From: Lachnospiraceae bacterium
GTDB taxonomy: Bacteria; Bacillota; Clostridia; Lachnospirales; Lachnospiraceae
Direction of reading: 5' to 3'
Assembly: GCA_014804245.1 (NCBI GenBank)
Contig: JAAVAE010000008.1
Location: 1-55,995 of the forward strand
Length of the DNA stretch: 55,995 nt
The notes beneath the pieces were generated by a model. The model was not told the DNA's origin. It made no database searches and saw only the letters and a program-made list of their open reading frames with translations. Below are positions 38,181 to 48,222 of the stretch, piece by piece (positions within the stretch are counted from its first letter, which is position 1; every line of letters begins with the position of its first letter). Made by a program: the position numbers and the translations under genes.

Positions 38181-38208
38181 TTCAAAAGATTAGTAAGTAA
38201 AATATAAT
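38181..38208 (+). promoter_or_regulatory. Promoter of the alpha/beta hydrolase gene
   Basis: TTCAAA (38181-38186), 16-nt spacer, TATAAT (38203-38208), about 70 nt before the ATG at 38280. The surrounding sequence is very A+T-rich. Confidence 0.5.
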
Positions 38209-38279
38209 GGATTTTTTTATATGCCTATAGTAAAATAATTACATTAAATAACTCAAAGAACCTGAATTGGAATATAACT

Positions 38280-39233
38280 ATGAGAAAAGGTAAAAAAGCG
38301 ATAAAGGTCATTTTAATCATTCTTGCCATAGTAATTATTTTACTTTTGGCAATCTATATAAACCACAAAATACATTTACGCAGGGAACTTCAATTGCTTA
38401 CCCCCATTGGGCAGATTGTGGAAGTTGATGGTCATAATATGAGTGTTTACATTGAGGGTGACGGAGAAGAAACACTTGTATTCATGTCAGGCGGAGGCAC
38501 TTGTTCGCCAATACTAGATTTCAAATCACTCTATTCCCTTTTGAGTGACGATTATAAGATTGTGGTAGTAGAAAAATTTGGATATGGATTTAGCGATGTT
38601 GTTGATAAAAGCCGAGACATCGATTCGATACTTGAAGACACAAGAACGGCGCTTAAAGCCGCTGGATTAAATGGACCATACGTTTTATGTCCACACTCTA
38701 TGTCTGGATTAGAAGCATTATATTGGGCACAGAAATATCCTGATGAAGTATCAGCAATTATAGGGCTTGACATGGCAGTGCCACAGTATTATGACAGTAT
38801 GAACATTAACATACCGTTTTTGCGTACTGCAAGCTGGGCAGCAGGGATTGGCGTTACCCGGTTGATACCTAGGCTTTCAGAAAGCGATGCAATACAGCAT
38901 GGTCTGTTATCTGATGAAGAAAAAGAAATTTACAGGGCTGTTTTTTATAATCGCACTGCAACTGTAACCATGATCAATGAAACGCAGGCTGTTAAAGAAA
39001 ATGCAGGAAAAGTTGCAGCCGCCGGAATTCCGCAGATTCCAATGCTGCTGTTTATTTCTGATGGTTCCGGCGGAACCGGATTCGATAAGGAAACATGGCG
39101 CAGGATACCAATAGAATATATTTCCCAAGCAGAAAACGGCAAGTATATAGAATTGGATTGCCCACATTATGTTCAAGATTATGAGTACGAAAAAATAAGT
39201 GAAGAAATTATTGAATTTTTATCAAGTTCTTAA
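38280..39233 (+). CDS. Membrane-anchored alpha/beta hydrolase
   Basis: A 317-residue hydrolase with an N-terminal helix (about 8-26) and an extracytoplasmic alpha/beta fold: VFMSGGGTCSPI oxyanion loop, the nucleophile elbow CPHSMSGLEALYWAQKYPDE (Ser in HSMSG), LLFISDGSGG strand and ELDCPHYVQDYE with the catalytic His. Substrate unknown. The base composition is visibly richer in A+T than its neighbours, so it may be an acquired gene. GGAA seven nt before the ATG is a weak ribosome site. It converges on the gene at 39259-39951. Confidence 0.85.
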   Translation: MRKGKKAIKVILIILAIVIILLLAIYINHKIHLRRELQLLTPIGQIVEVDGHNMSVYIEGDGEETLVFMSGGGTCSPILDFKSLYSLLSDDYKIVVVEKFGYGFSDVVDKSRDIDSILEDTRTALKAAGLNGPYVLCPHSMSGLEALYWAQKYPDEVSAIIGLDMAVPQYYDSMNINIPFLRTASWAAGIGVTRLIPRLSESDAIQHGLLSDEEKEIYRAVFYNRTATVTMINETQAVKENAGKVAAAGIPQIPMLLFISDGSGGTGFDKETWRRIPIEYISQAENGKYIELDCPHYVQDYEYEKISEEIIEFLSSS

Positions 39234-39258
39234 TCGCTCCAAGGAAAGGTCCTGTAAC

Positions 39259-39951
39259 CTACTTTCTGTCGGGTTTCGTGTTCTCTATTTCCATCACTTC
39301 ATTTACGACTGTATAATCTTCTCCCGCACAGTATTCCAACATGATATGATTTTCGTCTGTCAACTCAATACTATAGATTACAGACATCGGATCTGCCGTT
39401 ATGCTGAAATCTCTATATATCTCCTGATACAAAATACCTTCTTCAAAAATATCTGTGAGTATCAATGGGTCATTACACTGATTACCACTCAGGGGACGGT
39501 GTGCGATATACTTTCCTCCAAACACCTTCGCATTAAAAAAGGTGTCCGATATCTTTCCATCTTCTTTGCGAAAATAGAAAGTATATCTTGCCGGACTTCC
39601 CACGCTGATACCGATTTCCAAAACGTCCTCCGATACTTCCTCAACCCACGGTTCTTTCGGGTAAACCATCGAAAAAACCTTCTTTTTTTCTCTGTCATAT
39701 AAAATTAATTCATATCCATCCGACGTTTCCTGTAGTAAAAACTGAGTGCTATGTATGCTCTTCTCAGCTTCGCGCAAAACTGTCTTAATATCGATATATT
39801 GGTCACTCAGGTTCTTAGCAGCATCTTCCTTCTTTTCCTCCAAGCCAAAAACTTCATTCCACACTTCCGTATGCATTGTACCGCTTTGCGCATACAAAAA
39901 CATTAAAGCCATCATACCGCCAAGCATTCCGGCCCTAATAATCCTCTTCAA
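39259..39951 (-). CDS. Secreted/membrane-anchored hypothetical protein, probable TTG start
   Basis: I see no known domain. The open frame begins at a GTG (40011) without a ribosome site, but AAAGGAG lies about eight nt before a TTG at 39951, giving MKRIIRAGMLGGMMALMFLY as a signal or anchor of a 230-residue protein. The exported part has beta-rich segments (ELILYDREKKKVFSMVYPKE, YTFYFRKEDGKISDTFFNAK). It lies between the convergent hydrolase gene and the terminator at 40034-40063. Confidence 0.6.
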   Translation of the reverse strand: MKRIIRAGMLGGMMALMFLYAQSGTMHTEVWNEVFGLEEKKEDAAKNLSDQYIDIKTVLREAEKSIHSTQFLLQETSDGYELILYDREKKKVFSMVYPKEPWVEEVSEDVLEIGISVGSPARYTFYFRKEDGKISDTFFNAKVFGGKYIAHRPLSGNQCNDPLILTDIFEEGILYQEIYRDFSITADPMSVIYSIELTDENHIMLEYCAGEDYTVVNEVMEIENTKPDRK

Positions 39952-40033
39952 TTTCCCAGCTCCTTTATTCTGATTTCTGTTTCTATTATATCTTATTAGA
40001 TTCCGGATCACAATTTGATTCTTACCTCTTCGT

Positions 40034-40063
40034 AAAAAAGGATGACCGAAGTCATCCTTTTTT
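40034..40063. terminator. Bidirectional terminator after the chemoreceptor gene
   Basis: AAAAAAGGATGAC (40034-40046) pairs with GTCATCCTTTTTT (40051-40063) around the tetraloop CGAA. It provides a T-run on both strands and lies 87 nt past the chemoreceptor stop. Confidence 0.9.
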
Positions 40064-40150
40064 GATTATTAGCAGTTTACTCTGTAGTAGAAACGGGTTT
40101 TATATTCATAAAGTCAATACTCTGTGTATTTCAAGTTATGTAATGTCGTT

Positions 40151-41857
40151 TTACGAAAGCTGAAACATCGAAGCTTTCTCCTCCAAAGCGTCTGCTATCT
40201 GCTGCAGATTTTCAATGCGCTCTGTCATAGCTGAGAGCGACTGTACCATCTCGTCCACAGAAGCTGCTGTCTCTTCAATACTTGCGGCATTCTGCTGTGC
40301 AAGAGCTGCAACACTCTGAACTTCTTCTACGGTATGCGCCCTTTCTTTGTTTAAACCACCCATCTCTTCCATGATTTTACCAAGTCCTCTCATGGACTGA
40401 TTGATTCCATTTTCAACCGTATCAAATTCACGATTCGTCTCTTCCAGCTTGTCTGCCTGGATCTGTATGATTTTCTGGACTCCTTCCATGGTCTTCACAG
40501 ATTCATCCGAATTACTTCTAAGCTGTAAGAGTACTTCCTGAATTTCAACCGCCGATACGTTGCACTGCTCTGCAAGTTTTCTGATTTCCTCTGCCACCAC
40601 TGCAAATCCTTTTCCCATTTCGCCGGCACGTGCCGCTTCAATGCTTGCATTTAAGGATAAAAGGTTTGTCTGCGTCGCAATCGAAGTAATCACCTCTGTC
40701 ATTTCACCAATCTTCTCTACAGAAACATGTGTTTCGTTGGTTTGATGATGAATGGTATCTACCGCTTCTTTTACCTGCTTCATACTCCGGTTCAGTTCTG
40801 TCAGCGTCTTTGCCGCGCTGCCCGAAGCCTGTGCCATTTCCCGGGACATATCGGAGAATTCCTGTATCTGTCCATTTGCCTCTTCAATCGTCCTGCCGAT
40901 TATATTCACATTCTCTTCTGCTGCCGAAGCTCCCTGCGCCTGGGTCGTGGTAGCTGATGCAACCTCTTCCGTCGCTGCATTTACCTGTTCCGCAGATTCC
41001 AGTATTTTATGGACATTGCTGTTACATGTAACTGAAGTTTCTCCAAGGATATGCGACTGGGTCTGAATTTCTCTTACAATAGCAGTCAAATTATCATCAA
41101 GCTGCTTCATTCCTCTGCACATATCGCCTATTTCATCTTTGCGCTCAATCATCTTAGACGATGCTTCCATACTGAGCTTCCCCTGACGCATCTGCTCCAC
41201 ATAGGCAATTGCCCTTTTAATTGCTGCTGCAATGCTGGTTGCACCGAGCACAGAAGTGATGCTCACGATAATGAGAACTGCCAATACAATAAACAACATG
41301 GTAAGCTGCGAACTCGTGACAGTAGCTTGAATCTGTGCATACTCTTTCCCCAAAAAGACCATACCAATAGGGGTGTTCGTATTATCCTGATAAAGCGGAA
41401 TGTAGTAACAAATATAACGTTTCCCAAAAATTTCTGTGTTCGTATTTCCGTAATCCTGTCCTTTATTTAAAACCTGACTGCTTACTTCTTCCATAGCCTT
41501 TGTGCCCGTCTGACGATTTCCGCCCGCATCCACAAGCGTCGTGAGCATCCGCTCGTCTCCATAGAATACAGTCACATCACAACCTGTCTCTTCCTTAATG
41601 TTATCCACGATATCTGTTGCTGTTGAAATATTCAGTTCTTCTCCCTTCCACATCTGTCCCTCGACGTCCAAATAGTATTCGCCTTCCGATGCGGAATCAA
41701 ACCTTTCCCTTACAACTCGTGTTGTGGCCTGCAATCCCTCGAATGCCTCCTTCTCAATGCCATTCCGCAACTGGACAGAGACTGCTATGTAGACAAGCAC
41801 CCCCAAAGCAATCACCGGCATCAACGCCATAACCAACAATCTTGCACGCAGTTTCAT
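40151..41857 (-). CDS. Methyl-accepting chemotaxis protein
   Basis: A 568-residue receptor starting [20 protein letters not shown] at 41857 (GGAGGGG eight nt upstream). Membrane helices at about 8-28 and 190-212 flank a single Cache-type sensor ([33 protein letters not shown]). HAMP is followed by a long signalling coil with the highly conserved hairpin [20 protein letters not shown]. Other chemotaxis genes are not in the window. The ligand is unknown; small carboxylates are common for this sensor class. Confidence 0.93.
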   Translation of the reverse strand: MKLRARLLVMALMPVIALGVLVYIAVSVQLRNGIEKEAFEGLQATTRVVRERFDSASEGEYYLDVEGQMWKGEELNISTATDIVDNIKEETGCDVTVFYGDERMLTTLVDAGGNRQTGTKAMEEVSSQVLNKGQDYGNTNTEIFGKRYICYYIPLYQDNTNTPIGMVFLGKEYAQIQATVTSSQLTMLFIVLAVLIIVSITSVLGATSIAAAIKRAIAYVEQMRQGKLSMEASSKMIERKDEIGDMCRGMKQLDDNLTAIVREIQTQSHILGETSVTCNSNVHKILESAEQVNAATEEVASATTTQAQGASAAEENVNIIGRTIEEANGQIQEFSDMSREMAQASGSAAKTLTELNRSMKQVKEAVDTIHHQTNETHVSVEKIGEMTEVITSIATQTNLLSLNASIEAARAGEMGKGFAVVAEEIRKLAEQCNVSAVEIQEVLLQLRSNSDESVKTMEGVQKIIQIQADKLEETNREFDTVENGINQSMRGLGKIMEEMGGLNKERAHTVEEVQSVAALAQQNAASIEETAASVDEMVQSLSAMTERIENLQQIADALEEKASMFQLS

Positions 41858-41960
41858 TCTATTCCCCTCCTTTAATATGCAAATCAAACACTTAATCTCA
41901 TTTTACTATATTTGTCAGAATTTTCCAATCATTATTACTACAATTCACGAAACACTGCAA

Positions 41961-42869
41961 CTATAGAACACTTTCCCTGAATTTCTTCAATTCTTCAAGA
42001 TATTTCTGCCCTAAGGGGCTGATTGCCGCTCCTTTCCGTTTCAGATATCCAATGGTCATGATCTCATCCGACTTTAATTTTACCGCACAATAATCAGACC
42101 CATTCAGATTTTCACAGATGATACCCGAGCACAAAGTATAGGCATTCAGTCCTACCATCAGGTTAAGCAACGTCGCCCTGTCGTTGGCTTTGATCAGCCT
42201 CTTATAGGCATAGGTACTGAGTACCTCTTCTGCAAAATAGAAGGAGTTATTCGCCCCCTGCTCAAAGGACAGGCAAGGATACTCATCCAGTTCTTCCAGG
42301 CTGATCTCTTCTTTGTCTGCAAGGGGATGTCCTTTCCACATATACACATAAATTCCGCACTTTAAGATTTCACGAAATTCCAGCCCTGACTCCTGAAACA
42401 ATTTGGTGAGCACTGCACGGTTAAAATCATTCAGATACAGAATCCCTATCTCACTGCGGAAATTCTTTACATCCTCTATCACTTCATAGGTTTTGGTTTC
42501 ATGCACAGCAAACTCGTATTCATCCATACCGAACTGCTTCACCATCTCCACAAATGCTTTCACTGCAAAAGTATAATGCTGCATGGAAACACCGAACCGC
42601 TTCTTGCTGTTCTTTTTTTCAATATATCTATCCTCCACAAGCCGGTACTGCTCCACTACCTGTCTGGCGTACCCCAGAAACTCTTCTCCTTCTGGCGTCA
42701 TTTTAACGCCCCGGTTGCTCCTGTTAAATAATGAAATACCGATTTCTTCTTCCAGCTCCTTCATTGCCTGCGACAAACTGGGCTGCGCAATGAAAAGTGT
42801 TCTTGCCGCCTCGTTCATGGAGTGGGTATCTGCAATTGCAATCACATATTTTAACTGTGTCAGTGTCAT
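41961..42869 (-). CDS. LysR-family regulator linked to metQ
   Basis: A 302-residue LysR regulator starting MTLTQLKYVIAIADTHSMNE at 42869 (GGGG six nt upstream); seven further codons upstream lie next to the metQ terminator. The N-terminal winged helix (LSQAMKELEEEIGISLFNRS) is followed by the effector domain with FGVSMQHYTFAVKAFVEMVK and AVLTKLFQESGLEFREI. The effector domain resembles the MtaR/CmbR-type regulators of sulfur amino acid genes. It is directly downstream of metQ, and a LysR-type palindrome lies upstream of the metQ promoter, so metQ is a plausible target. Confidence 0.85.
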   Translation of the reverse strand: MTLTQLKYVIAIADTHSMNEAARTLFIAQPSLSQAMKELEEEIGISLFNRSNRGVKMTPEGEEFLGYARQVVEQYRLVEDRYIEKKNSKKRFGVSMQHYTFAVKAFVEMVKQFGMDEYEFAVHETKTYEVIEDVKNFRSEIGILYLNDFNRAVLTKLFQESGLEFREILKCGIYVYMWKGHPLADKEEISLEELDEYPCLSFEQGANNSFYFAEEVLSTYAYKRLIKANDRATLLNLMVGLNAYTLCSGIICENLNGSDYCAVKLKSDEIMTIGYLKRKGAAISPLGQKYLEELKKFRESVL

Positions 42870-42895
42870 CTCTATCCCCGTACCTTTCATTTGTC

Positions 42896-42927
42896 AAAAC
42901 AGCCCTGGAACCGCAATTCCAGGGCTG
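42896..42927 (-). terminator. Terminator of metQ
   Basis: CAGCCCTGGAA (42900-42910) pairs with TTCCAGGGCTG (42917-42927), 6-nt loop, with TTTTGAC following on the minus strand. It separates metQ from the LysR gene. Confidence 0.85.
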
Positions 42928-42957
42928 CACAAAATCATTATAAACGATTATCACTTA

Positions 42958-43773
42958 TTATTCAAAGGGTATTACCGCTCCGTCATAAGTTTCTTCTATG
43001 TAACTCTTAATTTCATCAGACTTAAGGACATCCACAAGCGCTTTCACTTTGTCTGCATTTTCATTGCCTTCTTTTGCAGCAATTACATTTACATAAGTCT
43101 TAGCTGCTTCAGAGTCTGAACTTTCGTATGCCAGTGCATCCTTCGCCACGGAATAACCTGCTTCCAATGCATAGTTACCGTTTAATACCACAAAAGCAAC
43201 TTCATCCACAACCCTTGGAACCTGAGCTGCTTCAAGCTCCACGATGTCAAGCTGATAAGGATTTTCTGCAATATCATTTACAGTAGCCTCAAGACCTGCG
43301 CCGTCTTTTAAAGTAATCAAACCATTGTCCTGTAACAGAAGAAGCGCTCTTGCTTCATTAGTAGTATCGTTGGGAACCGCAATGCTGTCGCCTTCTGCCA
43401 CATCTCCAAGGCTGGTCTTTGTTCCGGGGTAAATTCCGAAGGGTTCATAGTGAATGCCCCCTGCATTTACAAGATGAGTGCCTTTTTCTGCATTAAAACT
43501 GTTAAGATAAGGAATATGCTGGAAATAGTTCGCATCAAAATCACCGCTCTCTACTACTTCATTGGGCTGCACATAGTCATCAAAAACCGTCACCTGCAGA
43601 TCATATCCCTGCTCTGCCAAGATAGGCTTTGCCTGCTCAAGGATCTCTGCATGGGGTGTAGCAGATGCCGCCACCTTAATCACCTTATCATCTGCATCTT
43701 TCTTTCCTCCGCATCCGGTAAGCGCTCCCACTACGAATGCACCTGTTAACAACAATGCTAAAAACTTTTTCAT
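42958..43773 (-). CDS. metQ: MetQ/NlpA-family methionine-binding lipoprotein
   Basis: A 271-residue substrate-binding lipoprotein with lipobox VGALTGCGG (Cys 21). The core has IKVAASATPHAEILEQAKPI, YDLQVTVFDDYVQPNEVVES, DANYFQHIPYLNSFN, VPNDTTNEARALLLLQDNGL and VIAAKEGNENADKVKALVDV. It would deliver methionine to MetNI. No metN or metI is present within the window, so the partner ABC transporter must be elsewhere. A well-formed promoter with a LysR-type operator precedes it and a terminator follows. Confidence 0.92.
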   Translation of the reverse strand: MKKFLALLLTGAFVVGALTGCGGKKDADDKVIKVAASATPHAEILEQAKPILAEQGYDLQVTVFDDYVQPNEVVESGDFDANYFQHIPYLNSFNAEKGTHLVNAGGIHYEPFGIYPGTKTSLGDVAEGDSIAVPNDTTNEARALLLLQDNGLITLKDGAGLEATVNDIAENPYQLDIVELEAAQVPRVVDEVAFVVLNGNYALEAGYSVAKDALAYESSDSEAAKTYVNVIAAKEGNENADKVKALVDVLKSDEIKSYIEETYDGAVIPFE

Positions 43774-43816
43774 AATACTTTCCTCCTCGTTTGTCTTATC
43801 TTTAATCGATAGACAG

Positions 43817-43884
43817 AGTATATCATTCCTTTCCTCATTTGTACAATATGGAAAAAATTTTGCTGGTTATAGGCTACACCTATA
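43817..43884 (-). promoter_or_regulatory. metQ promoter with LysR-type palindrome
   Basis: On the minus strand TTGTAC (43846-43841), 18-nt spacer and TATACT (43822-43817). Upstream at 43868-43884 is the perfect interrupted palindrome TATAGG-CTACA-CCTATA, at about -58 to -74, a usual LysR activator position. A third copy of CCTATATA lies at 43892-43899. Confidence 0.75.
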
Positions 43885-43892
43885 TATAATAC

Positions 43893-44423
43893 CTATATAT
43901 CCATTTCTATCTGGCACATCTTCATGGTGAGTAAGGATGCATCATGACTTTCCGGCGTTACGCCTGCGCAGCAGGAAGCATCAACCTTTATCACCGTCTC
44001 CGGCATTTTTGCTTTTAAGAGCAGCGCATTGGACACCACACAGATATCCGTGCATAATCCAACCAACTCAATCTGTGCCTCTTCCTTTTGCACCATTTCG
44101 TATAAACGCTCTGCAAGTATTTCCGAACCAAAGGTGGGTTTGTCAATCATCTCTGCCTCTGCTTCCGAAAGCGCATCCGCTACTTCCTCCCGGATTTTCC
44201 AGCCCTCCGTCCCCTTGATACAATGGGGAACCGGCAGATGCTTTCCCTCCTGTGTTTCCAGATAATTCTCCTCGTGAGTGTCTCTGGTTGCAAATACCTT
44301 CTGGCCTGCATAACTTTTAATCTTTAAGACCACATTAGAGACAATCGCCTGCGCTTCCTCCGTTCCCAGCGCACCATCAATAAAATCATTCTGCATGTCA
44401 ATTACAACTAATATTTTCTGCAT
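43893..44423 (-). CDS. Isochorismatase/nicotinamidase-family cysteine hydrolase
   Basis: A 176-residue hydrolase starting MQKILVVIDMQNDFIDGALG at 44423 (AGGAGG five nt upstream). The catalytic Asp is in VVIDMQNDF, Lys is in MIDKPTFGSE, and the nucleophile Cys is in LVGLCTDICVVSNALL. This triad and layout fit nicotinamidase (PncA-type) best. The gene follows the ABC exporter pair by 26 nt on the same strand and ends just at the metQ operator. Confidence 0.85.
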   Translation of the reverse strand: MQKILVVIDMQNDFIDGALGTEEAQAIVSNVVLKIKSYAGQKVFATRDTHEENYLETQEGKHLPVPHCIKGTEGWKIREEVADALSEAEAEMIDKPTFGSEILAERLYEMVQKEEAQIELVGLCTDICVVSNALLLKAKMPETVIKVDASCCAGVTPESHDASLLTMKMCQIEMDI

Positions 44424-44449
44424 AACATCCTCCTGTCCCATATCCCGTC

Positions 44450-46447
44450 TTAATCCAGTTCACTTAAGCCTGTGTACAATTCATAGTACCGCCCTTTTTG
44501 CAAAAGCAGATCATCATGATCGCCACGCTCAATGATCTCTCCATTTTCAAGAACCATGATTGCATTTGCGTTTCGCACCGTAGAAAGTCTGTGAGCGATT
44601 ACCAGTGTGGTCCTGCTTGCCATCAATCGGTCCATTCCTTTTTCAATATGCTTTTCGGTTCTGGTATCCACGGAACTGGTAGCTTCATCCAGAATCAGAA
44701 TCGGCGCTTTGGAAATTGCTGCCCTGGCAATATTAATCAGCTGTCTCTGCCCTTGGCTTAGATTTGCACCGTCCCCTTCCAGCATCGTATCATAACCATG
44801 TTCAAGACGCATGATAAAGGAATGGGCGCTGGCTGTCCTTGCTGCCTGTTCAACTTCCTCATCTGTCGCATCCAGCCTTCCATAGCGGATGTTCTCTCTG
44901 ACCGTTCCTGTAAACAAATGCGTATCCTGCAGTACCATGGCAATATTTCTTCTAAGAGAATCCCGTTCCAGTTCGGTAACCGGAATCTGATCTATCGTAA
45001 TGCTGCCCGCATCAATATCGTAGAATCTGTTGATCAGGTTGGTGATCGTCGTCTTTCCGGCACCCGTAGAACCTACAAATGCAATCTTCTGTCCCGGTTT
45101 CGCATACAGAGAAATGTGTTTCAGGATCGTCTTATCCGGATTGTAACCAAAGGTAACATCGTTTAACGTGACTGCACCTTTCACTTCCTTATAATAATAT
45201 GATCCATCCTCCTTTGCCACATCTTCCATAAAACCTTCCATTTCCGTAACCGGGCTGGCTTTGGGAATAATGTAAAAACTCTTTTCCTGTTCTTTATCCT
45301 CTACAATGCGGACTGCATTCTCTGCATCTTCTCTCTCCGGCTCTTCATCCATCACTGCAAACACTCTTTCAGCACCTGCCAGTGCGGAGAAAATCGTATT
45401 CACCTGCATTGCCACTTCATTGATAGGACGGGAAAATTGTCTGGAGTAATTCACGAACACCGTAAGACCGCCTAAGTCAAAGTCACGAAGCACACATAAG
45501 ATTCCTCCGATACAGGCAGTCAGGGAGTAGCTTACCTGACTCAAGTTTCCCATCACCGGTCCCATAATACCGCCAAAAAACTGAGCTTTGATCTGCTTGC
45601 CCCGAAGATCCTGATTCAAATATTCGAATTCTTCTCTGGCATCTTCCTCATGATTGAAGACCTTTACCACCTTCTGCCCCGTTACCGTCTCCTCAATGTA
45701 TCCATTTAAGGTACCGATTGCTGCCTGCTGAGCACGATAATACTTCCGGCTTCTTCCGCCAACAATCTGCACCGCCTTTAGCATGACCGGTATCATGACG
45801 ATTGTGATCAAAGTCAGCCATACATTGGTGTAAATCATGAGAGCAAAAGTACCCACAATGTTGATCGTTCCCGAAATCAACTGTACCACGGTATTGTTGA
45901 GCATTTCTCCCACCGCATCCACATCATTCGTAAAACGGCTCATAACATCTCCGTGATTATTAGTGTCGTAATACCTGACCGGAAGTTTTTGAAGCTTCCC
46001 AAACAATTCATTACGCAGATTCATAATCGCATTCTGGGATATCCCTATCATGATCCTCTGCTGCAGATACTGGGCGAGCACGGCAATCAGATAAATAGAC
46101 GCCATTGTGAGAATGCCCCTAAGCAGCGAAGCAACGCTTCCGCTCTCTGACGTCAGCCCATTGATGATAGGACGTAACATATATGAACCTGCCAGATTAG
46201 AAATCGTACCGCCGATCACACAGATAAACACAATTCCCAGCTTCCATTTTTCATGGGAAATATAACCTAACAGACGTCCTACGGTTTTCTTAACATTTTT
46301 GGGCTTTCCCCCTGCCATATTCGGTCTTCCTCCATGACGGGGACCTTTTGGCATAGCTGCTTTCCCTGCGGGCATCAGCGGATCCTCTGCGGGATTCAGC
46401 CTGCTTTCATATTTTTTTTGCAAATACGCAAGTTTTTCCTGCTTCAT
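44450..46447 (-). CDS. ABC exporter subunit with canonical ATPase site
   Basis: A 665-residue half-transporter. An extended cytoplasmic N-terminus is rich in Lys/Gly/Pro (residues 1-55). Six membrane helices (about 70-350) and an ATPase domain follow: GSTGAGKTTITNLI, LSQGQRQLINIARA and ILILDEATSSVDT with the catalytic Glu intact. It overlaps the upstream subunit by 4 nt, so the two form a heterodimer of the BmrCD/LmrCD multidrug type. The extra sequence between membrane and ATPase domains (about 375-420) is longer than usual. Substrate unknown. Confidence 0.9.
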   Translation of the reverse strand: MKQEKLAYLQKKYESRLNPAEDPLMPAGKAAMPKGPRHGGRPNMAGGKPKNVKKTVGRLLGYISHEKWKLGIVFICVIGGTISNLAGSYMLRPIINGLTSESGSVASLLRGILTMASIYLIAVLAQYLQQRIMIGISQNAIMNLRNELFGKLQKLPVRYYDTNNHGDVMSRFTNDVDAVGEMLNNTVVQLISGTINIVGTFALMIYTNVWLTLITIVMIPVMLKAVQIVGGRSRKYYRAQQAAIGTLNGYIEETVTGQKVVKVFNHEEDAREEFEYLNQDLRGKQIKAQFFGGIMGPVMGNLSQVSYSLTACIGGILCVLRDFDLGGLTVFVNYSRQFSRPINEVAMQVNTIFSALAGAERVFAVMDEEPEREDAENAVRIVEDKEQEKSFYIIPKASPVTEMEGFMEDVAKEDGSYYYKEVKGAVTLNDVTFGYNPDKTILKHISLYAKPGQKIAFVGSTGAGKTTITNLINRFYDIDAGSITIDQIPVTELERDSLRRNIAMVLQDTHLFTGTVRENIRYGRLDATDEEVEQAARTASAHSFIMRLEHGYDTMLEGDGANLSQGQRQLINIARAAISKAPILILDEATSSVDTRTEKHIEKGMDRLMASRTTLVIAHRLSTVRNANAIMVLENGEIIERGDHDDLLLQKGRYYELYTGLSELD

Positions 46448-48180
46448 GACGCACTCACCTCCTTATCCATCTGAGAATAATAAATTTCCTGATAGGATTC
46501 ACACTCTTTAAGGAGTTTTTCATGACTGCCCATTCCGACAATCTGTCCTTCATCCAATACCAGAATCTGATCTGCATCCATCACCGATGTGATTCTCTGC
46601 GCAATAATGATCTTCGTGGTGTCTTTTAATGTACTGTTAAAACTCTCCCTGATTTTTGCTTCAGTTGCTGTGTCTACTGCACTGGTTGAATCGTCCAGTA
46701 TCAATATTTTAGGTTTCTTCAAAAGCGCCCTTGCAATACAAAGTCTCTGCTTCTGTCCGCCGGATACGTTCACGCCTCCCTGTCCCAGTTCCGTCATATA
46801 TCCCTCTGTAAAGGAACTGACAAAAGGATCTGCCTGGGCAGCTTTCGACGCCTCAAGAATTTCTTCCTTGGTTGCCTGCCCATCACCCCACATCAAATTT
46901 TCCATAATCGTTCCTGAGAAAAGTACATTTTTTTGCAGGACCATACCTACTCCGTCCCGCAGATGCTTAAGTGAATAGTCCCTGACATTCACCCCATCCA
47001 CAAGGATTTCTCCCTGATCCGCGTCATAGAGCCTCGGAATCATCTGCACCAGCGTCGTCTTTCCGCTGCCCGTAGCGCCAATGATTCCAATTACCTGACC
47101 GCTTCTGGCGCGGAAACTGATATTGGAAAGAACTGCTTCTTTATTATCTTTATAATACCGGAAGGTCACATCCTTGAATTCTACCTCTCCGCTGTCCACT
47201 GTTTTTTCAGGAAAAGCGCATCCATCATCTGTCAGATTCACCTCCGTGTCCAGCACCTCCGTAATACGATGAATGGACGCCAACGCTCTGGAGCTTTGAA
47301 GCAGAACCATAGCCAACATCATGAGAGACATCAATATCTGCACGATATACGTTGTAAACGCCGTCAGATCCCCCACCGGCATTGCTCCTGCAAGGATCTG
47401 CTTCCCGCCGAACCACACGACCCCTAAGGTGGTTGCATTCATCAGGAACATCATAATCGGCATGTTGAGAATAACCACCTTAAACGCATCTAAGCTGGAC
47501 TTTTTCAGTTCTTCATTTGCCTTGGCAAATCTGTCCTCCTCATATTCTCCTCTTACAAAGGATTTAATGACCCTCACGTTTGTGAGCATCTCCTGAATCG
47601 TGGAGTTCAGACCATCCAGCTTCTTCTGCATGTAATCGAATCTGGGAAACGCAGTTCTTATGACAAGCGCAATGAGAAGTACCAGAATCGGAATGACCAC
47701 CAGCACCACTAATGCCAGCTGGGCATTCATCACAAATGCCATGATCAGCGCTCCCACCAACATTCCCGGTGCCCGCAGCATCATACGAAGCGCCATATTG
47801 ATTACATTCTGCACCTGCGTGATATCATTCGTCAGCCTGGTCACCAAAGATCCCGTACTGAACTGGTCCAGATTGGAAAAAGAAAACTTCTGCACCTTGT
47901 CGAACACATCGCTTCTTAAATCCGATGCAAAGCTGATCGCTGCTTTTGCCGCAAAATACGCGCCTCCGATTCCGCCTGCCATCATCAGAAATGCCGTAAT
48001 AACCATAACGATTCCCATACCTATGATATAGGGAACATTATGCTGGGCAGCTCCTACATTAATAATATTTGCCATAAGTCTGGGCAATACCACTTCCCCT
48101 ACCACTTCCACGATCATAAGAAGCGGTCCAATGATAAATGCCGGCAAATATGGCTTCACATACTTCCAATATCTTTTCAT
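46444..48180 (-). CDS. ABC exporter subunit with degenerate ATPase site
   Basis: A 578-residue half-transporter with six membrane helices (about 15-320), Walker A GATGSGKTTLVQMI, signature VSGGQKQRLCIARA and Walker B ILILDDSTSAVDT, where Asp replaces the catalytic Glu. Heterodimeric exporters typically have one such inactive site, and the next gene supplies the active one. GGAGGAG precedes the ATG. It lies 42 nt after the MarR gene, so regulator and pump form one operon. Confidence 0.9.
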   Translation of the reverse strand: MKRYWKYVKPYLPAFIIGPLLMIVEVVGEVVLPRLMANIINVGAAQHNVPYIIGMGIVMVITAFLMMAGGIGGAYFAAKAAISFASDLRSDVFDKVQKFSFSNLDQFSTGSLVTRLTNDITQVQNVINMALRMMLRAPGMLVGALIMAFVMNAQLALVVLVVIPILVLLIALVIRTAFPRFDYMQKKLDGLNSTIQEMLTNVRVIKSFVRGEYEEDRFAKANEELKKSSLDAFKVVILNMPIMMFLMNATTLGVVWFGGKQILAGAMPVGDLTAFTTYIVQILMSLMMLAMVLLQSSRALASIHRITEVLDTEVNLTDDGCAFPEKTVDSGEVEFKDVTFRYYKDNKEAVLSNISFRARSGQVIGIIGATGSGKTTLVQMIPRLYDADQGEILVDGVNVRDYSLKHLRDGVGMVLQKNVLFSGTIMENLMWGDGQATKEEILEASKAAQADPFVSSFTEGYMTELGQGGVNVSGGQKQRLCIARALLKKPKILILDDSTSAVDTATEAKIRESFNSTLKDTTKIIIAQRITSVMDADQILVLDEGQIVGMGSHEKLLKECESYQEIYYSQMDKEVSAS

Positions 48181-48222
48181 ACTCTCCTCCTATTCCATCA
48201 TTTCTCTGGCTTTCTTGAAAGA

